A stretch of 64,000 bases of DNA from Sedimentitalea sp041224545 (lineage in GTDB: Bacteria; Pseudomonadota; Alphaproteobacteria; Rhodobacterales; Rhodobacteraceae), in NCBI RefSeq assembly GCF_041224545.1, contig NZ_JBGFGP010000145.1:1-64000 (forward strand), written 5' to 3'. The number at the start of each line of letters is the position of its first letter. Positions within the stretch are counted from its first letter, which is position 1. A program made the position numbers and the translations under genes. This document shows positions 45,229 through 52,887 of this stretch, in pieces. Below the pieces are notes generated by a model. The model made no database searches, was not told where the DNA came from, and saw only the letters and a program-made list of their open reading frames with translations.

Positions 45229-45324
45229 TCACTTACGCGTCGTCAGTTTACCTGCGCAAGCAAAGACGATCGTGCTCCCAACCACCGCGACCTCGCCGCA
45301 AGCGGTGCATTGATAATCAGCCAT
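45229..45324 (-). CDS. 31-residue zinc-finger-like peptide
   Basis: MADYQCTACGEVAVVGSTIV then FACAGKLTTRK. AAGGAGG lies 7-8 bases ahead of the ATG, an unusually good site for so short a frame. It holds a CxxC pair and one further Cys. No family recognised. Confidence 0.45.
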   Translation of the reverse strand: MADYQCTACGEVAVVGSTIVFACAGKLTTRK

Positions 45325-45844
45325 ATGTGGCCCTCCTTCATCGTAATGCCCTGTTCGGTCTGGGTGCCGAAAATTGGGGCGGGGTTTCTGGCGAGGTCCG
45401 CTGCAAGCGGCCCTCTCCTGAAAGCCTGCCTCCCGGCGAGGGCAGGAGGGGGGCCCACGCAAGGTTGCTCGTAGGATCGATGGGGAGGGGGATCACCCGG
45501 CCACGCAGCTCGGCCCCCGGCCGAGACCGTGGTTGGGGAAACCCCTTCGATCCGTTAAGCGAGCGGCCTTGCGTGGGGGAACCGGCGGTTCCCTAAACGG
45601 ACGCGCCCTGGCGCGGCCCATGGATGCAGGGGCCGTTTGGCGTTAGGGGCCCCCCTCCCGTGTGATCCCTGCGCGACCGCGCGGGGATCTCGATCGGTGA
45701 CAATCAGACCGTCCTACACTCATACCGTGCGAGAGACCGCTAACCTAACAACAATCAGAGGCCACCAAGAAGACCAAGCTACAGGCATGACCCCGCCTGG
45801 AATCTTCATACACATTCAACTCAGACCGTGATAAGATCGGCTCC
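45325..45844. other. 520-base gap with inverted repeats
   Basis: No supported gene. It carries the 18-bp imperfect inverted repeat described separately, a GCGCGACCGCGC-type hairpin near 45666-45685, and the promoter of the Fic operon. Confidence 0.4.
45454..45577. repeat. spaced inverted repeat, 18-bp arms
   Basis: Arms at 45454-45471 (CCCACGCAAGGTTGCTCG) and 45560-45577 (CGAGCGGCCTTGCGTGGG) match at 16 of 18 positions, 88 bases apart. The spacer contains further GC-rich palindromes. It could fold as a structured RNA or mark the edges of a lost element. Confidence 0.6.
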
Positions 45845-46063
45845 ATGAACAAGAACACCGCTCTCAAAAGATCAGCGACCACAGGACGCTTCACGACCAA
45901 GCCGTTGGGCAAGGACAAGGCCACGAAGTTTGCCAAGGTTGAGGGTGTTGCGACCAGTTCAAAATCGGCCATGACGCTCAAGACCTATTCTGATCGTGGG
46001 CTCAAGGGCGATGCACTTCGTTCAGCGATTACCGGCTCGTTTACGACGAAAAAAGGAAGATGA
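45845..46063 (+). CDS. small partner (putative antitoxin) of the Fic protein
   Basis: 72 residues, basic. Two copies of a short motif, RSATTGRFTTK (9-19) and RSAITGSFTTK (59-69), flank a linker. The gene overlaps the Fic gene by four bases (ATGA), the usual antitoxin-toxin arrangement. The (S/T)xxxE(G/N) inhibitory motif of known Fic antitoxins is not found; the nearest string, FAKVEG, has Phe in the Ser/Thr position. The same RSA-x-(T/S)G motif occurs in the protein at 51643-51858. Confidence 0.65.
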   Translation: MNKNTALKRSATTGRFTTKPLGKDKATKFAKVEGVATSSKSAMTLKTYSDRGLKGDALRSAITGSFTTKKGR

Positions 46064-46641
46064 GCCGGTACGACGTCTCCGAAGATCCACTCTGTTATCC
46101 CGGCACGGGTGTTCTACGAAACAAGGCAGACCTGATAGATCAAGATGAACTTGATCAATTCGAGCAACTTATGTTCCTGACCAGGTCCGAAGAGCCTTTG
46201 CCGGAAGGTGCGCTCGACTATGCCCACTACCGGGCCATCCACCACCATTTCTTCCAAGACGTCTACAGCTGGGCCGGAAAGCCTCGACAAATTCGCACAG
46301 CCAAGGGCGGAAATTGGTTTTGCTATCCAGAGTACATCGACACCGAGATGAACCGGATTTTTCGCGAACTCAGCGAAGAGAACCACCTAGCCGACACGAC
46401 CAGTTTGCAGGACTTTGCCCTACGTGCAGCCCACTACATCGCCGACATAAACGCCGTCCATCCGTTCCGAGAGGGGAATGGGCGTTGCCAACTTACTTTA
46501 CTCGATATCCTTATGCAGGTCGCGGGGCTTGAGATGATCGAGGATAATATTGATGAAGATGAGTTCATGCAGGCAATGATAGCGAGCTTTGCAGGGGACG
46601 AAAGCCCACTTGTGGACGCAATCATCAAGATGGCAGACTGA
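46060..46641 (+). CDS. Fic/DOC family AMP-transferase-type toxin
   Basis: 193 residues. The catalytic loop HPFREGNGR is at 134-142 with H134 intact, and the flap segment VYSWAGKPRQIRTAKGG at 69-84. Such enzymes transfer AMP or another group onto a target protein and block growth. No inhibitory helix with the S/TxxxEG pattern is present at either end, so inhibition should come from the upstream small protein. Confidence 0.85.
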   Translation: MSRYDVSEDPLCYPGTGVLRNKADLIDQDELDQFEQLMFLTRSEEPLPEGALDYAHYRAIHHHFFQDVYSWAGKPRQIRTAKGGNWFCYPEYIDTEMNRIFRELSEENHLADTTSLQDFALRAAHYIADINAVHPFREGNGRCQLTLLDILMQVAGLEMIEDNIDEDEFMQAMIASFAGDESPLVDAIIKMAD

Positions 46642-46698
46642 CAGCGGCCAGCGCTAGCATCAAAGGCACGGCGCATACTTGAACAACTTCCGTGTCCA

Positions 46699-48582
46699 TC
46701 ATATCGCGATCTCTGGCACTCCGGCTGCCGTGAGGAGTTGGTAGAGCTCAGCGACGTTGTTTCGTTGGCCGCGTTGTTGGCAAAAAGCGAATATAGCGCG
46801 CTGCTTCGCACGGGAGAGGGCGACAAAAAAAGCGGCAACGCCTTCGGGGTCGCCGGGGGTATGGGCCCACCAGGCTCGGTCGTCGAGGCCCAAGAAAACT
46901 ATCGTGTCGAATTCGAGCCCCTTGCTCTTATGGACTGTCATCATCGGGATCTGATTGACACCCTCGAACGCGTCCAAGCATGCAGTCCAATTCGGCGCGC
47001 CGTCGACAGATGCAAATAAATGAATGCAAAACGCTTCAAGTATGATCTTGAGCAGATCGCCAACGCCATACTCGGGATACGTGCGAGAGATCGCATCCAG
47101 GTCCAGGTAGTCGAATATCCGTGTGATGAAGTCGAGGGCGATTTGCTTCGATGGGGCAGTTGCCGCCATGTCGGTGCGCAATTTAGCGAGAAATGCGGTG
47201 AGTTCAGCCTCGACTCTGGTTGCGCGCGCGTCTTCATGGTTTCCAACGGCACGTAGTGCCAAGACAGACGTCGCGACCAGTTGCCAAGCAGCCGGTGCAC
47301 GACGGGTCGCGCCAAGCCGAAAGATAGAGATCGCAAGGCGGGTCAACTCGTCGGAAAGCAAATCCTGAAGAGAGGTTTTCCCAAGTGCATGGCTCTCGTT
47401 GCGGATCTGCAGGCCATGAGCCGCAAAAGCTCCCGCGACTTCTTGCTCGTATTCATCGGATTTCTGCTTCACGAGGAGTGCGTAGTCGCGCGGTGCGCGG
47501 CCGCGTGAGACCATATCGTTGGCAATCCATTGAGCCAGGTGGGTAGCTTCCGCCTCCTTGGTCTGGCTGGTCCAGACCTGAGCCACGTCGCCATCGACTT
47601 GGCAGACAGTTTGAGCGACCATTGGGGCGGCATCCGGATCCAGCGCGCGCGCGACAACGTGCTGGATAGCGACCAGGTCGGGCGAGGAACGGAAGTTAAA
47701 GAGGAGGGGAAAGCGGGCGCCTCCGAAATCGGCCTGCAACCGCTGGAAAGCGTCATGGCGTGCGCCAGCGAAGACCATGATCCGCTGCTTGTCGTCACCG
47801 ACGCCAGTGACAACTGTCTGTCCACCATGGAAGGCCGACAACAGAAAGTCGTATTGCGCGTAGGTGGTGTCTTGGAATTCATCGACAAACACGAAGGGAT
47901 ATGTGGCGACAAGCGCCCGACGGATGTGGGGATTGGCACGGAGCAGCAGCTCCGCGAGCCGATTGATGCCAACGAATGTGAGCGAAGAGGTTTGCCCAGG
48001 CCGCAATTGCGCTGCCCACCAGCGGGCGACGGCGAATTCAGCGGCATTTTGAGGCGCGATAGGCCCCATTGGCAGGCGATAACTACCAACGACCTTGGGT
48101 TCAAAGTTGCTTGGGCCATAGCCAGCGATTTCCGAATGCCATTCTGGCGGTGCATGGAGTCGGGCGGTTGTGAGGAAACCCTCAATCGCCTTGTGCTTTG
48201 GAAAGGCGATTTCATAAGGCCGGGTCGGGCGCCAGTCCGCCGGGATGGCGTTGAGAAAGCGATCCACCAGACTCTTGGTGAAAGCATCAAAAGTGACCGA
48301 CACGAACCGGTTGGCAAACTCTGGTGGGCACCTTTGGCGGACACGCGCCGCGAGATTGTTAGCCGCATCTGTTTTGAAGGAAATCGCCAGCACGCGATGC
48401 GGCGCGCGGCAGAGGCCCGTCTCAAGCAGATAGTCGGCGCGTTGTGCCAGAAATTCGGTCTTGCCGGCGCCAGGACCAGCTACAACGCAAGCCGAGCTTG
48501 GGTAACGCAAGGCATTCCATGCCTCTGGTTCGAGATCATCAATGCCACTGGGGCGCCAGTCATCTGGTCGAATGAGGCGCAT
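46699..48582 (-). CDS. UvrD-like helicase, GajB-like partner of the OLD nuclease
   Basis: 627 residues, superfamily 1. Walker A VVAGPGAGKTEFL (36-42), DEFQDTTYAQ (motif II), GVGDDKQRIMVFAGA (motif III), MTVHKSKGLEFDTIVFLGLD (motif V) and ALSRAKQRAI (motif VI). It starts two bases after the OLD-type nuclease gene ends, so the two are co-translated. This OLD nuclease plus UvrD pair is the composition of the Gabija antiphage system; GajB is usually nearer 500 residues, so this one is long. Confidence 0.82.
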   Translation of the reverse strand: MRLIRPDDWRPSGIDDLEPEAWNALRYPSSACVVAGPGAGKTEFLAQRADYLLETGLCRAPHRVLAISFKTDAANNLAARVRQRCPPEFANRFVSVTFDAFTKSLVDRFLNAIPADWRPTRPYEIAFPKHKAIEGFLTTARLHAPPEWHSEIAGYGPSNFEPKVVGSYRLPMGPIAPQNAAEFAVARWWAAQLRPGQTSSLTFVGINRLAELLLRANPHIRRALVATYPFVFVDEFQDTTYAQYDFLLSAFHGGQTVVTGVGDDKQRIMVFAGARHDAFQRLQADFGGARFPLLFNFRSSPDLVAIQHVVARALDPDAAPMVAQTVCQVDGDVAQVWTSQTKEAEATHLAQWIANDMVSRGRAPRDYALLVKQKSDEYEQEVAGAFAAHGLQIRNESHALGKTSLQDLLSDELTRLAISIFRLGATRRAPAAWQLVATSVLALRAVGNHEDARATRVEAELTAFLAKLRTDMAATAPSKQIALDFITRIFDYLDLDAISRTYPEYGVGDLLKIILEAFCIHLFASVDGAPNWTACLDAFEGVNQIPMMTVHKSKGLEFDTIVFLGLDDRAWWAHTPGDPEGVAAFFVALSRAKQRAIFAFCQQRGQRNNVAELYQLLTAAGVPEIAI

Positions 48583-48584
48583 GG

Positions 48585-50552
48585 TCAGGCTGCGGGGGGA
48601 GGTGGCGGGGCAAGCCGCGCTGCAATCGAGGTAACGAGCGCGCGCAACTCTTCAGGAGCGGCGGCCGCGAGAGCAGCTGGCACTTGTCCACTCAGAACCC
48701 GAACGTGGGTGCTCGGCTTGCCGCGTCCTAAGAACAAGTAGCGATACCAACGCATCAAGACATCCTGGTCGGTGGCATAGAGATGAGGCAAACCGTCGTC
48801 GCCGAGCACCGCCGTGCGAGGCTCACCTGCGGGCGAAGGCCCATGGCGACCTGGCTCAACGATCTGGTAGGCGAGCGGTAGGGCCTTCAGCATCGAATAA
48901 TCGAGATCGAGGGGCGCGCAGAAGAAGACGTTGAATTGGCGCAGCCAATTCATCCAGTTATTGATATTCTCAGTGTCCTCGACCGCCCACGCATCGAAAG
49001 CCGCGAGATTGGCATCTGGCCCCTTTGGGTCAAGATGCTTTCCAAAAATGTCCTGCGGCGCGACGTTATTTGCGAGCAACTGAGTACATGCAGTCTTGAT
49101 ACGTCCCCACCCACCACCAGCTCGCCCCCAATCAAGGTCCAGCAGCGTCGCGTATGGAATGTCGAGGTCGGTCAGCAGTCGCCAGAGATGGTTCACATGG
49201 CGCCCGCCCAATGGAACAACCGAGACGAAGGAACGATCAATGTCGAGACCCATTGCATCGGCGAGGCGCGGGAGAACGACTTCTTCGGATGCTCCTTCCC
49301 CAAACACGACGAAGCGCGCAAAATAAAGTTCGGGGTAGGTCCTGACCGCTTCACGAATGAACTTCGACGCCTCTTCCTCGCCAGTCGGCAGCTTAATCGG
49401 ACGGATGTGAGCCGTGCGATCAAGAGGATCGAGGCGAAAATGTCGAACCTCGGCAGGGTCCACGCGGGCAAGGATGCTCGGAGAATGACTGGATACCACG
49501 GCCTGCGCCTGTGTCGATTTCGTCAGGTCTTTTACCTGACGAACGATGCGGGAGAGATAGAAGGGAGCAAGATTGTTTTCAGGCTCTTCAATCGCGATGA
49601 GGGTGAGCGCCGGCAGGGGAACGCCGCCAGCCTGGAACCCGGCACTCTCAGGATCTGCGGCGATTCCGGCTTCCACATCAAGAGCCGCAGCAGTCATAGC
49701 AAGGTGAAAGAGCGACCTTTGTCCGTCGCTCAAGTCATCAAAAGCTCGCTCCCGTCCGGCCTCGTCCGGGTGGAAGACCACTTCGACCTTACGGATGAAT
49801 TGCTCAAAGCGGAGATCAAGTGGGCGGAAGACAGGCGTTGCGTCAGTTCCCGCAGTGTGCACTTCTTGCCACCGCCGAGTCACCGCGGCGGCAATGACAT
49901 CAACGGCCGGCTCCACCCCAAATGCGCCGTTCAAGGTTGCGCCGGTGTTCGTGAATGCGTCGCGTACCCCTTGCGACCAGTTAATAGCACGCCACAACCT
50001 TCCCCGCAAAAATGCCGTCACCTGCGATGCGCCGTCTCGCGTCGCCGGCACGTAAAGCATTTGGATCCGCGCCCTGTCGGTTGCCTTCAGATCAATGCAG
50101 TCAGCGTCAGTGAACGCGCCGAAAGTTCTGATCGCCCAATATTTCTGTTCAACTGCACCATCGAGCGTACCATCATCGGTCCATGTCGCTTCAAGTCGAA
50201 GCCGGCATTTTAACTTTCCGGCTTCATCAGCGGCCATCTGGTGAAAGAATTCCGGAATTGCCACGCCATCGCCGCCGTCAGCATCTAGCTCTGGGAAGGC
50301 AATAATTGCCTCGAGAACGAGGTTCCGCTGAGCCGGCACGACCAATTCGGAAGTAGGGATGTGAAAATCCTCACGCCGCAGTCGTCTTTGATCGTTCGTC
50401 ACTCCAAAGAGGCGCTGCAAGGCCTGCATCATGGCAGTCTTTCCTGCGCCATTGATGCCGACAAAAGCAGTGAGACGAGGGCCCAGATCAACGCTTGTCT
50501 CAAGTGGTCCGTAACAACGAAAATTCGTTAGAGTGAGTCTTTCAATAAACAC
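48585..50552 (-). CDS. OLD-family ATP-dependent nuclease, GajA-like
   Basis: 655 residues. An ABC-type ATPase at the N-terminus (Walker A GINGAGKT at 32-39; signature region FDDLSDGQRSLFHLAMTAA; Walker B LIAIEEPENNLAPF; VVSSHSPSIL) is followed by a TOPRIM nuclease (FVVFGEGASEEVVLPRL, then ATLLDLDWGR with the metal-binding DxD). The GTG at 50552 is chosen because it begins MFIERLTLTNFRCYG, the normal RecF-like start; the longer frame to 50885 would overlap the acetyltransferase gene. Confidence 0.82.
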   Translation of the reverse strand: MFIERLTLTNFRCYGPLETSVDLGPRLTAFVGINGAGKTAMMQALQRLFGVTNDQRRLRREDFHIPTSELVVPAQRNLVLEAIIAFPELDADGGDGVAIPEFFHQMAADEAGKLKCRLRLEATWTDDGTLDGAVEQKYWAIRTFGAFTDADCIDLKATDRARIQMLYVPATRDGASQVTAFLRGRLWRAINWSQGVRDAFTNTGATLNGAFGVEPAVDVIAAAVTRRWQEVHTAGTDATPVFRPLDLRFEQFIRKVEVVFHPDEAGRERAFDDLSDGQRSLFHLAMTAAALDVEAGIAADPESAGFQAGGVPLPALTLIAIEEPENNLAPFYLSRIVRQVKDLTKSTQAQAVVSSHSPSILARVDPAEVRHFRLDPLDRTAHIRPIKLPTGEEEASKFIREAVRTYPELYFARFVVFGEGASEEVVLPRLADAMGLDIDRSFVSVVPLGGRHVNHLWRLLTDLDIPYATLLDLDWGRAGGGWGRIKTACTQLLANNVAPQDIFGKHLDPKGPDANLAAFDAWAVEDTENINNWMNWLRQFNVFFCAPLDLDYSMLKALPLAYQIVEPGRHGPSPAGEPRTAVLGDDGLPHLYATDQDVLMRWYRYLFLGRGKPSTHVRVLSGQVPAALAAAAPEELRALVTSIAARLAPPPPPAA

Positions 50553-50637
50553 GTAGTTTAATCCTTCCCCTACGAGATTCCTCGTTGCCGTCCCGATATG
50601 ACTGCGAAATAAGATCGCGGCTTCATGCCGTGAACTC

Positions 50638-51186
50638 TTAGCCCGACAATGTCCGCACGGTCTGTATCGGCATGAAAAGGCGCAAAGGCTGATCTGGCAA
50701 AGGAATGAAGCCGAAGGATTCGTAGTATGCTTTTCGGCGCGCCACCGTTTCGGGGTTTCCGCAGTCGAACACATCGAGAAGGACAGCACAGGTTCCGATT
50801 TCGTCTGAGACGCGACCAATCCTGTTGAGCGCATCAGCAAGCAATGCGCTGCCCAAGCCCTTGCCCTGCATCGTTTGATCGACACCTATCATGGAAATGA
50901 ACGCGGCTGGCAGCATGCCGTGCCTCGGTGCTTTCTTGGCCAATGCTTCCGGCATATCCTCTGCAACGACGGCATGCATGTTGATACCGTAGAACCCAAG
51001 GGTTTTGCGGTCCTCGTCGAGCACGACCCAGATCCGGACGACATCAGCCTTCGACCCCTTCTTGGCCGTCAGCTTCAGGTAATTGTCGATTTGAGGTACA
51101 CCACAGGAAAAAGCCGTTCGATCCTGGCTCTTGGCATCGAACGGCTCGATTGTGAACTTGGTGTCTACGGCGGCGTCAGTCGGCAT
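50638..51186 (-). CDS. GNAT acetyltransferase toxin (TacT-like)
   Basis: 182 residues. Acetyl-CoA loop in MIGVDQTMQGKGLGSALLAD and the end YYESFGFIPLPDQP with the conserved Tyr. SCGVPQIDNYLKLTAKKGSK matches the N-terminal part of TacT toxins, which acetylate aminoacyl-tRNA. It overlaps the DUF1778 gene by 11 bases, antitoxin first, the usual order. Confidence 0.85.
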   Translation of the reverse strand: MPTDAAVDTKFTIEPFDAKSQDRTAFSCGVPQIDNYLKLTAKKGSKADVVRIWVVLDEDRKTLGFYGINMHAVVAEDMPEALAKKAPRHGMLPAAFISMIGVDQTMQGKGLGSALLADALNRIGRVSDEIGTCAVLLDVFDCGNPETVARRKAYYESFGFIPLPDQPLRLFMPIQTVRTLSG

Positions 51187-51490
51187 TCGCGATCAGCGTC
51201 TCGCGCAATGCAAAAGCCTGCTTCAACCGATTATTCGGCTTCGGAGGACTCACAAGAGCGCCAAAGAACGCAGCACGATCCGCCTCGCTCTCCAACGCCG
51301 TCAACTTGTGAGCTTCAATCGTGGTCTGCGCGGCCTTGTATGCAGCGCTCACAACAAAGGAGCTTACTTCAACACCGCTCAGGGTTGCTGCGCGACTGAT
51401 CACATCCTTCACCGAAGGCTGTGTACGCGCTTCCAGCCGAGCGCTCTTGGGCTCGTCGACAGCGACAGTGCTATCCTCAAACGCCAACAT
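51176..51490 (-). CDS. DUF1778 antitoxin (TacA-like)
   Basis: 104 residues. SARLEARTQPSVKDVISRAA then SGVEVSSFVVSAAYKAAQTT is the ribbon-helix-helix of DUF1778, and the C-terminal tail (RAAFFGALVSPPKPNNRLKQ) is the toxin-neutralising part. The ATG at 51490 is used. It should bind the repeated sites just upstream and repress the operon together with the toxin. Confidence 0.85.
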   Translation of the reverse strand: MLAFEDSTVAVDEPKSARLEARTQPSVKDVISRAATLSGVEVSSFVVSAAYKAAQTTIEAHKLTALESEADRAAFFGALVSPPKPNNRLKQAFALRETLIANAD

Positions 51491-51548
51491 GGTTGCCTCC
51501 TTGCTCCGAAACGACGTCAAGCGGCAAGACGCCGCTCACACGAAACTA

Positions 51549-51597
51549 TGTACGGCATATCGTCGTACATGTCAAGTGTACGGCGAATTTCCGTACG
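51549..51597. promoter_or_regulatory. operator cluster of the DUF1778-GNAT operon
   Basis: Four alternating half-sites: TGTACG (51549), CGTACA (51564), TGTACG (51577), CGTACG (51592), spaced 15, 13 and 15 bases. They lie 60-107 bases upstream of the antitoxin start, where a ribbon-helix-helix autorepressor would bind. Confidence 0.6.
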
Positions 51598-51642
51598 TTA
51601 GGACGAAGCCTGGCTAACACATTCTCTGAGCGAGAGGCAAAC

Positions 51643-51858
51643 TCACTTTTCTCGAACGGTCGTACCCGGGTTCGCCTTGCCATGCTTTGCCGTCACGAAG
51701 CGACCGGAAATTGCGCTCCGATAGCTGCCACCGGTAGAACCGCTCTTGCCAGGCGCTTCTTTTACCGTGGTGCGCGGATGTGACTTCCCATAAGTCTTTG
51801 TCACATACCGCCCCGATTTCGCGCTGCGATAGCTCCCGCTGTTGCCTTTGCCTGCCAT
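51643..51858 (-). CDS. 71-residue protein made of two repeats
   Basis: Two 25-residue repeats, 10-34 and 46-70, each with the pattern YRSA-x-SGR(Y/F)VT, then K-x-x-P-x-TTV(K/R)E. AGGAG precedes the ATG. It is basic, small and probably folded as two beta hairpins. Similar small repeat proteins are common in plasmids and phages without known function. The RSA-x-(T/S)G(R/S)(F/Y)(V/T)T core is shared with the Fic partner at 45845. Confidence 0.7.
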   Translation of the reverse strand: MAGKGNSGSYRSAKSGRYVTKTYGKSHPRTTVKEAPGKSGSTGGSYRSAISGRFVTAKHGKANPGTTVREK

Positions 51859-51886
51859 CTGAATTCTCCTTCTCAAGTCTGGCGTG

Positions 51887-52756
51887 TTAGTAGTTCCTCC
51901 GAGGCGGAGGGCTGGTTGGGTTCCAAACAAACCGAAGAACCTCCGCTGGAGGCCTGCGGGTCTTCATTGCAAAATCCAGTAACTCAGAACCGGAGGCGTT
52001 CTTCTGGTCAGATGACCGACAGCATTGGGCGTATTTCCCGAATGGATGTTCACATCCGCAAAACTCATCGTCGCCGAGTTCGAGCAGTCTCTCAGCTGCA
52101 ATCAGCACAGATTGCCGGCCGGGCCATTTTCCGTATTTCTCGAGGTAGAGATGTCGCACGGCCCAGAGGCTATAAAGGTCGAGCAGTCCGGTCACCGAAC
52201 CGCCGGGAAGCCATGTCTTGTCTCGTGGCTCGAATGCGCAAATCGAGCCATCGGGAAAATTCGTATGCCTCGGCCCGATCCATGTTTTACTGACAGCAGT
52301 AGTCCAAAAGCCCCAGGCTCGAACCGGCCTTCTGGTGGTGTAGGGAAGTTGAATGGCAAATGCGGCTCGTCTACCTAGGCCTTCGATCAGATCGCTCTCA
52401 GTGAAGAGCCACATCTGCCTTTCTTGAGGAAACGCGAGCAGACCCGGGTACGCGTCCCGGCATTCCCCTATGCCTTCCGCATAGCGAGACCGTAGTCCTG
52501 GCTGGACGAACGGTGCTCCGGAAGCGGGCGCCCGGGATTGTCCGGTCGTCCCTTGCCATCCGGCGGGCCGTTCCCACGGTCGGGTTGCGGATCGTGTCGA
52601 TTGGTGCCGTGCATCGGCTTTCTCCTGGCCCGAAGGTTTCAAGACAATCGAGGAGTTGTCGGGCCGAATGACCCCCCGATTGAACACCGTCGGCAGAATG
52701 CCGGCGTCGAGGCCTAAGCCGATGGCTTTAAGGTCGCCCTCAATGCTCTTCCTCAT
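51887..52756 (-). CDS. standalone ubiquitin-E2-like protein with SEC-C-like zinc motif
   Basis: 289 residues. Residues 1-95 are low-complexity. From about 100 the order is YPGLLAFPQERQ, a hydrophobic core, GPRHTNFPDGSICAF with candidate catalytic C173, then TWLPGGSVTGLLDLYSLWAV and YLEKYGKWPGRQ. That order matches the E2-like domains of bacterial antiphage loci (an HxNPDGS(I/L)C motif followed by a WAxxxLxxYExW-type helix). A CGC-x9-CC motif at 233-246 resembles SEC-C zinc-binding segments. No E1, JAB or cyclic-nucleotide synthase gene is adjacent. The ATG at 52756 has a purine-rich site; a GTG at 52801 is the alternative. Divergent from the gene at 52888. Confidence 0.6.
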   Translation of the reverse strand: MRKSIEGDLKAIGLGLDAGILPTVFNRGVIRPDNSSIVLKPSGQEKADARHQSTRSATRPWERPAGWQGTTGQSRAPASGAPFVQPGLRSRYAEGIGECRDAYPGLLAFPQERQMWLFTESDLIEGLGRRAAFAIQLPYTTRRPVRAWGFWTTAVSKTWIGPRHTNFPDGSICAFEPRDKTWLPGGSVTGLLDLYSLWAVRHLYLEKYGKWPGRQSVLIAAERLLELGDDEFCGCEHPFGKYAQCCRSSDQKNASGSELLDFAMKTRRPPAEVLRFVWNPTSPPPRRNY

Positions 52757-52846
52757 TCCTACCGCCCCTTTCCAGAAGCCCTCGGACCGAGGCCCGAACA
52801 CTTGATGTTGTGCGACTCTGTGTTAAAAGCACACTATGGGAGGACT

Positions 52847-52867
52847 GCACGCCGTGTCAAGGCGTGC
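52847..52867. promoter_or_regulatory. palindromic operator candidate between the E2-like and XRE genes
   Basis: GCACGCC (52847-52853) and GGCGTGC (52861-52867), perfect 7-bp arms seven bases apart, 20 bases before the XRE gene start and 91 bases from the E2-like start. This is the spacing expected for a dimeric helix-turn-helix regulator controlling both genes. Confidence 0.55.
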
Positions 52868-52887
52868 GATTAGCACGGCATTAACTT

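Noticed and set aside
51887..52756. Complete CBASS or Bub/Bil operon around the E2-like gene
   Set aside because: No cyclic-nucleotide synthase, E1, ubiquitin-like or JAB gene is adjacent; the RadC-like JAB gene at 24.2 kb is too distant and of another family.
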